Below, in pieces: positions 1 through 7,139 of a stretch of 18,261 nt of DNA. The position numbers and the translations under genes are program-made. Each line of letters opens with the position of its first letter. Within the stretch, counting starts at the first letter, position 1. The notes beneath the pieces were generated by a model. The model saw only the letters and a program-made list of their open reading frames with translations, did no database searches and had not been told where the DNA came from. The DNA comes from Caldifarciminota bacterium 4484_100 (GTDB lineage: Bacteria; Hydrothermota; Tepidihabitantia; SM23-42). The stretch lies in contig MUKB01000018.1 of assembly GCA_002049785.1 (NCBI GenBank), forward strand, positions 1-18,261, written 5' to 3'.

Positions 1-156
1 TTAACGCCATTTAAAGAATATATTAAAATATCCCCTCAATTACCATAATTTTTAGAACAAAACTAAAATCTAAAGGTGAGAAAAAAATCCATTCTTCAAA
101 GCTGCATACTGATTCCTCTCCACTTTTTGTTTTGATTTTTTAAGACTCGCCCCGAT

Positions 157-216
157 GTTTAGAATGACAATTTTCTGTTTTTTCTCGTCATGCTGAACTT
201 GGTTCAGCATCTCTGG
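157..216 (-). repeat. Composite palindromic repeat, left copy
   Basis: The core is a perfect inverted repeat with 9-bp arms ATGCTGAAC/GTTCAGCAT around a 3-nt loop (190-210). Flanking bases are conserved too: 185-216 is identical over 32 bp to the reverse complement of 17313-17344, and the similarity continues with small gaps through an A-rich stretch into a GTCATTCT-like motif. Such palindromes are widespread intergenic elements in many bacterial genomes. Their translation often produces spurious short proteins containing MLNQVQHD. Confidence 0.85.
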
Positions 217-249
217 CTTTTCTCGTTTATCTGGCTGAAAAAAATTGAG

Positions 250-270
250 ATTCCGAAACGAGTTCGGAAT
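250..270. repeat. Short palindrome (ATTCCGAA / TTCGGAAT)
   Basis: Perfect 8-bp arms surround a 5-nt loop. The following GAATGACAAT (267-276) also occurs at 162-171 inside the neighbouring composite repeat, so both look like pieces of one dispersed repeat family. No U-tract follows, so I do not call it a terminator. Confidence 0.65.
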
Positions 271-282
271 GACAATGTTATA

Positions 283-306
283 ATCCAGAATCAAGAATCC
301 AGTATC
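283..306. repeat. 24-bp imperfect direct repeat, copy 1
   Basis: This stretch matches 393-416 at 21 of 24 positions in the same orientation. It contains the ATCCAG and AGAATCCAG words that recur in this intergenic region. Function is unknown. Confidence 0.55.
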
Positions 307-340
307 GAGTGTAATGACTTCAGAATAACATTTTTATCCC

Positions 341-387
341 TGATAATCTGATATGCTGATTCACTGCCCACTGATATCCTGATATGC
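341..387. repeat. Degenerate 8-bp tandem array (TGATATNC-like)
   Basis: Units of eight bases begin at 341, 349, 357, 372 and 380: TGATAATC, TGATATGC, TGATTCAC, TGATATCC and TGATATGC. A 7-base TGCCCAC unit lies between the third and fourth. The array is non-coding and its role is unknown; replication slippage would explain it. Confidence 0.5.
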
Positions 388-392
388 TTTTC

Positions 393-416
393 ATCCAAAA
401 TCGAGAATCCAGCATC
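393..416. repeat. 24-bp imperfect direct repeat, copy 2
   Basis: This is the second copy of the repeat at 283-306, with three mismatches. It lies 6 bp after the 8-bp tandem array, so the array is bracketed by the two copies. Confidence 0.55.
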
Positions 417-495
417 TCTGAATAACCAGAATACTAATACAGATAATTCTACAGTACTTTTGAAAAAAGCGGAGAGGATTCTCTGTGTATATTTA

Positions 496-523
496 TTGAC
501 TAAGATGAAAAATTCATTATAAT
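496..523 (+). promoter_or_regulatory. Promoter for tRNA-Arg and the following gene
   Basis: TTGACT (496-501) and a perfect TATAAT (518-523) are separated by 16 bp. Transcription would start near 530, about 20 bp before the tRNA. This is a near-consensus housekeeping sigma-70 promoter. Confidence 0.75.
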
Positions 524-549
524 ATAATTTAGAAAATTTACTTAAAATT

Positions 550-623
550 ACCCCTGTAGCTCAGCAGGATAGAGCGGCGGTTTCCTAAACCGCAGGTCAC
601 CCGTTCGAATCGGGTCAGGGGTG
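550..623 (+). tRNA. tRNA-Arg, anticodon CCT
   Basis: The full cloverleaf folds. The acceptor stem pairs 550-556 with 616-622 over seven base pairs. The anticodon stem is 577-581 with 589-593, and its 7-nt loop has CCT at 584-586, which reads AGG. The T stem is 599-603 with 611-615 around TTCGAAT. The discriminator base is G623 and CCA is not encoded. There is no terminator between the tRNA and the gene starting at 655, so they probably share a primary transcript that needs tRNA processing. Confidence 0.96.
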
Positions 624-654
624 TTATGGTTAAGTTTTTTAATAAGGAGAATTT

Positions 655-1314
655 ATGAAATCGAGAAAAAGGGGCGTTAGAAAAGAAGACGAGTTCCTTT
701 CCACGATGGAAAAGGTGATGAAATTCATTGTGCGCCATCGGGAGACCGCAATATTTATTGGAATCGGCTTTGTCCTTGGATGTGGTCTTCTTGTCTACTA
801 CCTTTCTCAAGGTGAACGTGAAAATCCACAGGCAGAGCTTCTTCAGACCCAGGCGATTGGAATGCTCTCGGTTGGAAGACTACAGGATGCAGAAAAGGTA
901 TTGGTGCAATTAACCGATAACTTTCAGAATACCAGACCCGGTAAGATTGGACTCTATTATTTAGGTGTAATTAAATACCACAGCGGAAAGTTTGCCGAGG
1001 CCTTAGACTATTTTGATAAATTTCTAACCCTTCAAAAGCGTGATTATCTTCTGGTCCCATCAGCCCTTTTTGGCGCAGGTTGTGCTGCTGAAGGGTTGAA
1101 AGACTACGAAAGGGCACTCGGATATTATCAAAAACTTATCAGGGATAAAAAATCAAAATTTTATCTTATGGGATTACTTGCCTACGGGAGGGTGAATGGA
1201 ATTCTTGGCCACACCGATGAGGCGAGACAGGCCCTCAATGAATTGCTCAAAAAAGATCCCCCGCGTTCCATCGCTGCGGATGCAAGATTCTATCTGGGTT
1301 ATTTCAATAAATAA
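655..1314 (+). CDS. Membrane-anchored TPR protein (YfgM-like topology)
   Basis: The 219-residue protein has a basic cytoplasmic N-terminus, one hydrophobic segment at about residues 31-50, and a C-terminal region of tetratricopeptide-like helical pairs. Recognisable TPR stretches include the one around GKFAEALDYFDKFL and the one around KDYERALGYYQKLI. This layout (N-in single span with a short TPR domain outside) is that of YfgM-type proteins, which assist periplasmic chaperoning and sometimes associate with the Sec translocon. General TPR scaffolds look the same, so orthology is not claimed. The ATG is supported by an AAGGAGA ribosome-binding site 4 bases upstream. It lies 31 bp after tRNA-Arg and is probably co-transcribed with it; the GH57 gene starts 19 bp later. 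Confidence 0.8.
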   Translation: MKSRKRGVRKEDEFLSTMEKVMKFIVRHRETAIFIGIGFVLGCGLLVYYLSQGERENPQAELLQTQAIGMLSVGRLQDAEKVLVQLTDNFQNTRPGKIGLYYLGVIKYHSGKFAEALDYFDKFLTLQKRDYLLVPSALFGAGCAAEGLKDYERALGYYQKLIRDKKSKFYLMGLLAYGRVNGILGHTDEARQALNELLKKDPPRSIAADARFYLGYFNK

Positions 1315-1333
1315 AACTAAAGTTTAAATTACC

Positions 1334-3397
1334 TTGAACAATTTAAGTGTAGCCTTTTACTGGCATTTCCATCAACCTGTATCTTCTCAGCCTGACAATA
1401 AAATACTTACCCTACCCTGGGTGAGATTACATCTAATAAAGGATTACCTGGATATGCTGAAACATATTCAAAACTTTCCCGGAATTTATGCCACATTCAA
1501 TTTCACACCATCACTGTTTATGTTAATCGAAGGATACGAGCAGAATAAATTGACCGACCGACAATTTGAGTTGTTTAAAAAAGATGCCCAGACCTTAACC
1601 ATCGAAGAGAAGATTGAGATCCTGAGGGACTTTTTCTTGGCCAACTGGGAGAGGATGGTCGAGCCGTATCCAAGATACCATTCACTGTTGTTAAAAAGGG
1701 GTAAATACATTGTTGAGGACGAATTACCCACAATTGCCAAAACATTTACACCTGATGAGATGCGCGATTTACAGATCTGGTCCAACCTTGTCTGGATAGA
1801 CCCGATCTTTCGGAGTGAAATAATGGAGCTATACAATAAAGAGAAGAATTTTTCCGAAAATGATAAACTGCGTGTTATTGAACTCCAGAAAAAGATCATC
1901 AATGCAACCCTCGATGAATACAAAAGAGCATTCGCTTCAGGAAAGATAGAAATTACCACATCTCCTTTACACCATCCCATACTACCGTTATTGTTTGACA
2001 GTCGGAACGCCAAAATTTGCGACCCGAACCTTGAGCTTGATATTGAATTCTCATTCCCGGATGATGCCCGGATTCAGATTGATGAAGGTATTAAAATATT
2101 CAAAAGGATATTCGGTCGTCCACCCCGTGGATTCTGGCCACCAGAAGGCGGCGTGTGTAAAGAGCTCTTTCCGATCTTAAAAAAAGCGGGGATTGAATGG
2201 ATTGCAACTGATGAAGAGTTGCTGGCAAGGAGTCTGCGTAAGTCATTTTCCCGGGACAATAGAGGAATGGTCAATAATGCAGAATTGCTGTATCAACCCT
2301 GGCAATATGAAGATTTAATAATCTTCTTTCGCGACCGCACGCTCTCTAACCTGATATACCATACCTATAATTCCTATGACCCGGAATTTGCCGCGCGGGA
2401 TTTTGTTGACCGAATCATTCAACTGAAAAACTCATTGCCTCCGTTCAAAAAATTTATTTTACCGATAATCCTTGATGGTGAAAACCCCTGGGAAAATTAT
2501 CCCTCAGATGGCTCTCGGTTTCTCGACGCCCTTTATGAAAACCTGATAAAAAAACAGATTTCGACAACCACATTCTCTAAATTCTTAAAACAGTATAAAA
2601 ATCCAGCCCGGTTAAAAACCATATTCCCCGGTACCTGGGCTGGTGCAAATCTTAACGCCTGGATAAAATATGAAGAAGACCAGAAGGCGTGGAAAGTTGT
2701 TGCGGATCTAAGGAAAAAGATAGTTAAGAAAAATATAAGAGACAAGAAAGTCTGGCAGAGGTTCTACATTCTTGAAGGAAGCGACTGGTTCTGGTGGTTT
2801 GGAGGTCAACACTATGCACCTGCGGTTGAGGCCTTTGATGAACTCTTTCGGGCAAATGCAATTGCAATCTATCGGTGGATTGGAGAAGAACCTCCACCCG
2901 AACTCTTTTCACCAATAAAGAAGGCAACCGAGGTTCCAAGTTATCAGCCTATCGATATAATGACTCCGATAATTGATGGCCGACTTACCCATTTTTATGA
3001 ATGGTTCAATGCCGGTTATGCTGATGTAAAGAGGCTGGGCGGCACAAGGCATCGATTTGCCGGTGTATTTTCAATGGTCTACTGTGGTTTCAATCAAGAA
3101 TTTATCTATATAAGATTTGATGTTGAAGGTCATAAGCCCGGAGAATATCAATATAAGATAAAATTTTTTAGTCCCAAAGAGATAGAATTTAATCTCGCTG
3201 AGCCAGAAGGGTTCGATTGTAAAATTGATGAGATTGGTGAAGTGGCAATCCCGCGCAATCGAATCGTTTCTGGAGATGAACATCAGATTGAATTTATAAT
3301 GTTGGTAATAAAGAATGGGACTGAAATCGACCACACCCCGGTATTAAAATTTAATGTTGACCTCAAGAGTGTAAAGCTCAATAACTGGCTGCTCTGA
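1334..3397 (+). CDS. Glycoside hydrolase family 57 protein
   Basis: The 687-residue enzyme shows the GH57 motifs in order. HFHQP is at residues 11-15, a His pair in TSPLHHP is at 213-214, and GFWPPE carries the expected nucleophile Glu271. DGENPWE carries the expected acid/base Asp381, and EGSDWFWWFG is at 481-490. GH57 enzymes act on alpha-glucans as retaining amylases, branching enzymes or 4-alpha-glucanotransferases; the exact reaction cannot be told from motifs. Residues from about 540 onward look like a C-terminal beta-rich domain. No signal peptide is seen, so it is probably cytoplasmic and may handle storage glucan. The start is TTG at 1334. An in-frame stop lies just upstream, no ATG precedes the HFHQP motif, and no clear ribosome-binding site is present, so translation may be coupled to the TPR gene. 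Confidence 0.88.
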   Translation: MNNLSVAFYWHFHQPVSSQPDNKILTLPWVRLHLIKDYLDMLKHIQNFPGIYATFNFTPSLFMLIEGYEQNKLTDRQFELFKKDAQTLTIEEKIEILRDFFLANWERMVEPYPRYHSLLLKRGKYIVEDELPTIAKTFTPDEMRDLQIWSNLVWIDPIFRSEIMELYNKEKNFSENDKLRVIELQKKIINATLDEYKRAFASGKIEITTSPLHHPILPLLFDSRNAKICDPNLELDIEFSFPDDARIQIDEGIKIFKRIFGRPPRGFWPPEGGVCKELFPILKKAGIEWIATDEELLARSLRKSFSRDNRGMVNNAELLYQPWQYEDLIIFFRDRTLSNLIYHTYNSYDPEFAARDFVDRIIQLKNSLPPFKKFILPIILDGENPWENYPSDGSRFLDALYENLIKKQISTTTFSKFLKQYKNPARLKTIFPGTWAGANLNAWIKYEEDQKAWKVVADLRKKIVKKNIRDKKVWQRFYILEGSDWFWWFGGQHYAPAVEAFDELFRANAIAIYRWIGEEPPPELFSPIKKATEVPSYQPIDIMTPIIDGRLTHFYEWFNAGYADVKRLGGTRHRFAGVFSMVYCGFNQEFIYIRFDVEGHKPGEYQYKIKFFSPKEIEFNLAEPEGFDCKIDEIGEVAIPRNRIVSGDEHQIEFIMLVIKNGTEIDHTPVLKFNVDLKSVKLNNWLL

Positions 3398-3591
3398 ATA
3401 CTGATGCCGAGAGGGGGAGTTCGCTTCTACGTTCCTTCCTCAGATGTCTTAAAAATAATAAAAGGAATGTGATCAACGACCCCGAGCCTCTGAATTCAAT
3501 TCACACCAATTGGTCTAACATCCCTCCCTGTCACCTTTTTATTGTAACCTTTTTTGTCTCCCTGCGTATTCTATATAGAGAAAGGAGCACA

Positions 3592-5700
3592 ATGAATCTT
3601 CTTTTGCTGGTTTTATCATTTAATATTAACAAATCGTTATCGGTGCAATATGTTGAGTCTGCTCCGATTATCGATGGAAAAATTGAGGACCTCTGGACCC
3701 GGGCAGATTCTGCCTTCAAATTTGTGCAGTTTAAGCCCTACGAAGGAGATAACCCGAGCGATAGAACCGTGGTCTATCTTCTTCAGGATAATAATAATCT
3801 TTATGTTGCATTCCGCTGTTATGCGGAAAATTGCCCATTAACCCGTCAGTTAAGCGGGAATGAAGACAAGGTAATGTTATTCTTAGACCCCTTTGCCAGT
3901 AAAACAACCGCCTACTATTTTGGGGTCTCGATTAGTGGACATCGCTGGGATGGCTGGGTTCTTGACGATGGCCGCTCAACCGATGGTTCCTGGGATGGTG
4001 TCTGGTACTGTGCGGTAAAGGTATATGAGGACCGTTATGAAGTGGAGATGAAGATACCATTTAAATCTATCTGTTATAAAAAGGGATTGTCAGACTGGGG
4101 GATAAATTTCCAGCGCTATATTGCCAGCAAAAAGGAACAGGATTACTGGGTCAAGTTTTCCCAGGTAGAAGGGACGCTCGTGTCAAAATACGGGACGCTC
4201 AAGGGTATTCAGGCTAAAACCCCAGGCTATTATTTTGAACTCTTCCCTGAAGCCTTTGTCCGTTATGATAAAACCCTTGATGATACCAGCATAAAGCCGA
4301 GTGCAAGCTTCAATTTTAAATGGGATATAACATCACAGATGACCCTGAATGCTACTGCCTATCCAGATTTTGCCCAGATTGAGTCGGATCCGTTTACCTT
4401 AAATCTATCACGCTATCCAACCCACCTCGATGAAAGAAGGCCTTTCTTTCTTGAAGGAAAAGAGATTTTCAGAACGTCTGATTTTGGCGAACACGAGGGG
4501 TTTTACAAACCACTTGAAATCTTCTATTCCCGAAGTATTGGCCGTTCAATAGATGGCGAGGCGGTCCCAATAATCGCTGGTCTGAAATTTACTGCAAAGT
4601 CCAAGAACCTGAATATCGGCTGTTTTGGTGCCCATACTGATGAAATGACACAGACTGACAGTCTGATTGAACCAAACCGGAGTTTTGGGGTCGTTCGTAT
4701 AAAGCATACAATACTACATAATTCAGATATTGGTCTGTTGGCAAGCGGTAGCGCGGTCAACAGAAATGATTACAATTATGCATTAGGCATAGATGGTGTC
4801 TATCGTGCAGGGATAAATCAATTAATTATTCAGACAGCAATGAGTGACCATAATAAAAAGCGGGGCTGGGCTTTCTCTTCAGGATATTTTGGTATTATCA
4901 AAAATTTTTTGACGATGGGTAGTGTAGAAGTAATTCAGGACTCATTTGATGTTCAGGATATCGGATTCGTGCCCTGGATAGGGATGAAGAAGATTATCTT
5001 CTTGAGTGGTCCATACAGTTCTTACCAAAGGGGAATATTGAACAGTCTCTGGCTCGGAGCAGGAGTTGCTATGATTCAGGAACCGGAGATGACAAGCGAT
5101 TGGTCCAAACTTCTGATCTTTGTCCTCAACCCCAGTCTGCGAAATGATTGGGGTAGCAATATTTCATTGCAACTCGGACCCTATTATGAAGCAGATACAG
5201 AATATTTTAACCGTAGTATAGACCTTTCACTCTGGGCAAATGGCACACGATACCATCTCTCCTTAGGTGGAAATTATGGTTATTCATATAACTGGTATCG
5301 AGAATTCCTATCATACCAGGGTACTTTCTGGATGGATGGCGATTATAATCTATTACCCCGAGTCGAATTATCATTAGAATCAAACGCCTGGTTTGAATGG
5401 GACACGACAAATACGATGATTGCAATAACCCCGAGGTTGACCCCGAGAATTGAGATAACAATTACTCCGGATATAAAATTGGAATTTTTTAATGAATTTG
5501 TCCTCCTTACCCCGAAAAAAGATATTAACAAAACCGAACTCAACTCAAATCGGCTCGGTTTTCTTATTTCATATAACTTCCGACCAAAATCCTGGCTCTA
5601 TGTGGCATTCAATGACCATCGAAGTCAGGATGAAACCAATAGACTATCGCTCCAAAATCGCGTTGGAGCAATTAAGGTAAAATATCTGATATATCTTTGA
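3592..5700 (+). CDS. CBM9-like/DUF5916 outer-membrane protein
   Basis: I chose the ATG at 3592 because AAAGGAG lies just upstream and a hydrophobic leader follows (MNLLLLVLSF). The open frame itself extends back to 3469. The protein has about 702 residues. Residues of roughly 24-200 resemble the carbohydrate-binding-like domain common in this family (APIIDGKIEDLW, then alternating beta strands). From about 220 the DUF5916 signature appears, including the AYPDFAQIESD stretch and DERRPFFLEGKEIF. The rest has alternating aromatic and polar beta strands expected of an outer-membrane barrel. Substrate and role are unknown; surface binding or transport of glycans or peptides is a guess. It sits about 195 bp downstream of the GH57 gene, probably in its own transcription unit. 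Confidence 0.8.
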   Translation: MNLLLLVLSFNINKSLSVQYVESAPIIDGKIEDLWTRADSAFKFVQFKPYEGDNPSDRTVVYLLQDNNNLYVAFRCYAENCPLTRQLSGNEDKVMLFLDPFASKTTAYYFGVSISGHRWDGWVLDDGRSTDGSWDGVWYCAVKVYEDRYEVEMKIPFKSICYKKGLSDWGINFQRYIASKKEQDYWVKFSQVEGTLVSKYGTLKGIQAKTPGYYFELFPEAFVRYDKTLDDTSIKPSASFNFKWDITSQMTLNATAYPDFAQIESDPFTLNLSRYPTHLDERRPFFLEGKEIFRTSDFGEHEGFYKPLEIFYSRSIGRSIDGEAVPIIAGLKFTAKSKNLNIGCFGAHTDEMTQTDSLIEPNRSFGVVRIKHTILHNSDIGLLASGSAVNRNDYNYALGIDGVYRAGINQLIIQTAMSDHNKKRGWAFSSGYFGIIKNFLTMGSVEVIQDSFDVQDIGFVPWIGMKKIIFLSGPYSSYQRGILNSLWLGAGVAMIQEPEMTSDWSKLLIFVLNPSLRNDWGSNISLQLGPYYEADTEYFNRSIDLSLWANGTRYHLSLGGNYGYSYNWYREFLSYQGTFWMDGDYNLLPRVELSLESNAWFEWDTTNTMIAITPRLTPRIEITITPDIKLEFFNEFVLLTPKKDINKTELNSNRLGFLISYNFRPKSWLYVAFNDHRSQDETNRLSLQNRVGAIKVKYLIYL

Positions 5701-5713
5701 TACTTTCTACCTA

Positions 5714-5741
5714 TTGACAGAAGATAGATTTTAGTTATACT
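5714..5741 (+). promoter_or_regulatory. Promoter of the radical SAM gene
   Basis: A perfect TTGACA (5714-5719) and TATACT (5736-5741) are separated by 16 bp. Transcription would start near 5749. That start favours translation from the GTG at 5765 rather than the ATG at 5750, which would be practically leaderless. Confidence 0.7.
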
Positions 5742-5752
5742 TATACATAATG

Positions 5753-5760
5753 AAAGGAGA
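5753..5760 (+). promoter_or_regulatory. Ribosome-binding site that sets the radical SAM start
   Basis: AAAGGAGA ends 4 bases before GTG at 5765. The ATG at 5750 lies upstream of this site and has no site of its own. Confidence 0.6.
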
Positions 5761-5764
5761 CAGT

Positions 5765-6118
5765 GTGAAAGTTTTACTCGTCTATCCGCAGTTTCCAGTA
5801 ACATTCTGGGGATTTAAATATGCCTTGAAATTCATATCAAGAAAATCCGCATCACCTCCGCTCGGGTTACTGACAATTGCCGCAATGCTTCCTGAAGAAT
5901 GGGAAAAGCATTTTATCGATATGAATACTTCAAGGCTCAAGGATAAGCATATAAGATGGGCAGACTATGTATTTATCAGCGGAATGGCCCTGCAGAGGCG
6001 TTCTGCAAGGGAGGTAATTGAGCGATGCAAGGCCTTTGGTAAAAAGATAGTTGCGGGCGGACCCCTTTTTACAATCGAACCCGAGATCTTCGCCGGTTCC
6101 ACTCTGGAAATTGGTTAA
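5765..6118 (+). pseudogene. B12-binding domain fragment of a broken radical SAM gene
   Basis: This is the N-terminal part of a B12-binding radical SAM/DUF4070 protein. It begins VKVLLVYPQFPVTFWGF, has the SPPLGLLTIAAML segment, and reaches the IVAGGPLFTIEPE motif near the end of the cobalamin-binding Rossmann-like domain. After EPEIF at about 6091 the reading frame leaves the family and stops at TAA 6118. The sequence that continues the family is in another frame starting at about 6090 (SPVPLWKLVNKKKY). In intact relatives, as I recall them, about 40-50 residues lie between these two points, so this is an out-of-frame internal deletion and not a simple one-base shift. Upstream ATG 5750 is an alternative start. 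Confidence 0.75.
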
Positions 6119-7133
6119 TAAAAAGAAGTATAGCTTGATGAATATCCAGTATTCACGGGGCTGTCCATTCAATTGTGAATTCTGCAATGTTACGCTCCTG
6201 AATGGACATCGTCCCAGAACAAAGACCAAGGAACAGATTATCCGTGAACTTGAGGCTTTATACAGATGGGGCTGGCGCGACGCAGTATTCTTTGTTGATG
6301 ACAATCTTATCGGTAATAAGAAGAAGTTAAAGCAGGATATACTACCAGCAATCCACGAGTGGATGGAGGAACACAGGTATCCATTCACATTCTCCACCCA
6401 GCTCTCTATCGACCTTGCAGATGATGAAGAGTTGATGGACTTAATGATAAAGGCAGGATTCCAAACTGTATTCGTCGGTATTGAAAGTCCGAATGAAGAG
6501 AGTCTGCAAGAGTGTGCCAAGAAACAGAATATTGCACGAGACCTTGTCGCCAGTATCAAGAAGATTCAAAAATTTGGCCTTGAGGTACAGGCAGGATTTA
6601 TTCTGGGATTTGACAGTGATCCTGAATCGATATTTGTCCGGCTTGCCGATTTCATCCAGAACACCGGGGTTGTAACTGCGATGGTTGGTCTTTTGAATGC
6701 ACCAAAGGGCTCAAGACTCTATGCCCGGCTCCAGGCAGAAAAGCGTCTCATAAAAGAGACCAGCGGAGATAACACCGACTTCTCTTTGAATTTTATCCCC
6801 AAGATGGATTATAAAACCCTGATTCAGGGTTACACAAATGTCCTCTCAAAAATCTATTCACCACGCCATTATTATAATCGAGTAAGGAAATTTCTGGCTG
6901 AATTTGAGCCCCCACGGTTAAGACCGATCTATTTCCGGATCGTACATCTCAAGGCATTCTTAAAGTCAATCTGGTATCTCGGCTTTATTGGACAAGAGAA
7001 GCTCTATTACTGGAGGTTATTCTTCTGGTCCTTGGTGAAAAAAATAAATACATTCCCCCATGCAGTATCATTTGCAATCTATGGATACCATTTTAGAAGG
7101 ATGTTTGTAGAACATATAAAGAAACTCCGTTAA
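6051..7133 (+). CDS. Radical SAM/DUF4070 protein, C-terminal fragment
   Basis: From about 6090 this frame continues the gene that begins at 5765. It carries the radical SAM cluster motif CPFNCEFC (Cx3Cx2C, the three cysteines that bind the 4Fe-4S cluster), then FFVDDNLIGNKKKLK and VFVGIESPNEESL typical of the TIM-barrel core. A DUF4070-like C-terminal region follows, ending near YGYHFRRMFVEH. Relatives with a cobalamin domain often catalyse methylations or other C-C chemistry; the substrate is unknown. The residues before SPVPLW are an out-of-frame reading of the cobalamin domain. If the fragment is translated alone, ATG 6138 (MNIQYSRGCPFNCEFC) is the more plausible start. The missing linker makes loss of function likely unless the deletion is an assembly error. 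Confidence 0.75.
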   Translation: MRADPFLQSNPRSSPVPLWKLVNKKKYSLMNIQYSRGCPFNCEFCNVTLLNGHRPRTKTKEQIIRELEALYRWGWRDAVFFVDDNLIGNKKKLKQDILPAIHEWMEEHRYPFTFSTQLSIDLADDEELMDLMIKAGFQTVFVGIESPNEESLQECAKKQNIARDLVASIKKIQKFGLEVQAGFILGFDSDPESIFVRLADFIQNTGVVTAMVGLLNAPKGSRLYARLQAEKRLIKETSGDNTDFSLNFIPKMDYKTLIQGYTNVLSKIYSPRHYYNRVRKFLAEFEPPRLRPIYFRIVHLKAFLKSIWYLGFIGQEKLYYWRLFFWSLVKKINTFPHAVSFAIYGYHFRRMFVEHIKKLR

Positions 7134-7139
7134 ATAAGT

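Larger units (their letters stand above)
1..549. other. Repeat-rich intergenic region left of tRNA-Arg
   Basis: I see no credible gene in this stretch. It holds a composite palindromic repeat (157-216), a second palindrome (250-270), two copies of a 24-bp direct repeat (283-306 and 393-416), a degenerate 8-bp tandem array (341-387) and the promoter of the tRNA (496-523). The minus-strand reading frame at 70-294 only translates the palindromic repeat. Confidence 0.7.

Noticed and set aside
70..294. Minus-strand 74-residue frame containing MLNQVQHD
   Set aside because: It is a translation of the palindromic repeat; the same peptide arises at 17319 from the inverted copy. No ribosome-binding site.
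341..416. Possible CRISPR array
   Set aside because: The units are 8 bp and contiguous without unique spacers, and no cas genes are near.
538..810. Minus-strand 90-residue frame across the tRNA
   Set aside because: It translates the antisense of tRNA-Arg (LTRFERVTCGLGNRRS), a common false gene.
3542..3572. TTGTAA and TATTCT upstream of the DUF5916 gene
   Set aside because: The spacer would be 19 bp and both boxes deviate, unlike the other promoters in the window.
6051..6118. Programmed frameshift in the radical SAM gene
   Set aside because: Joining the frames would still leave out the 40-50 residues that relatives have at this point, so a shift alone does not restore the protein.
5930..6559. 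209-residue minus-strand frame
   Set aside because: It is antisense to the radical SAM gene, has no recognisable domain, and the sense frames have clear family motifs.
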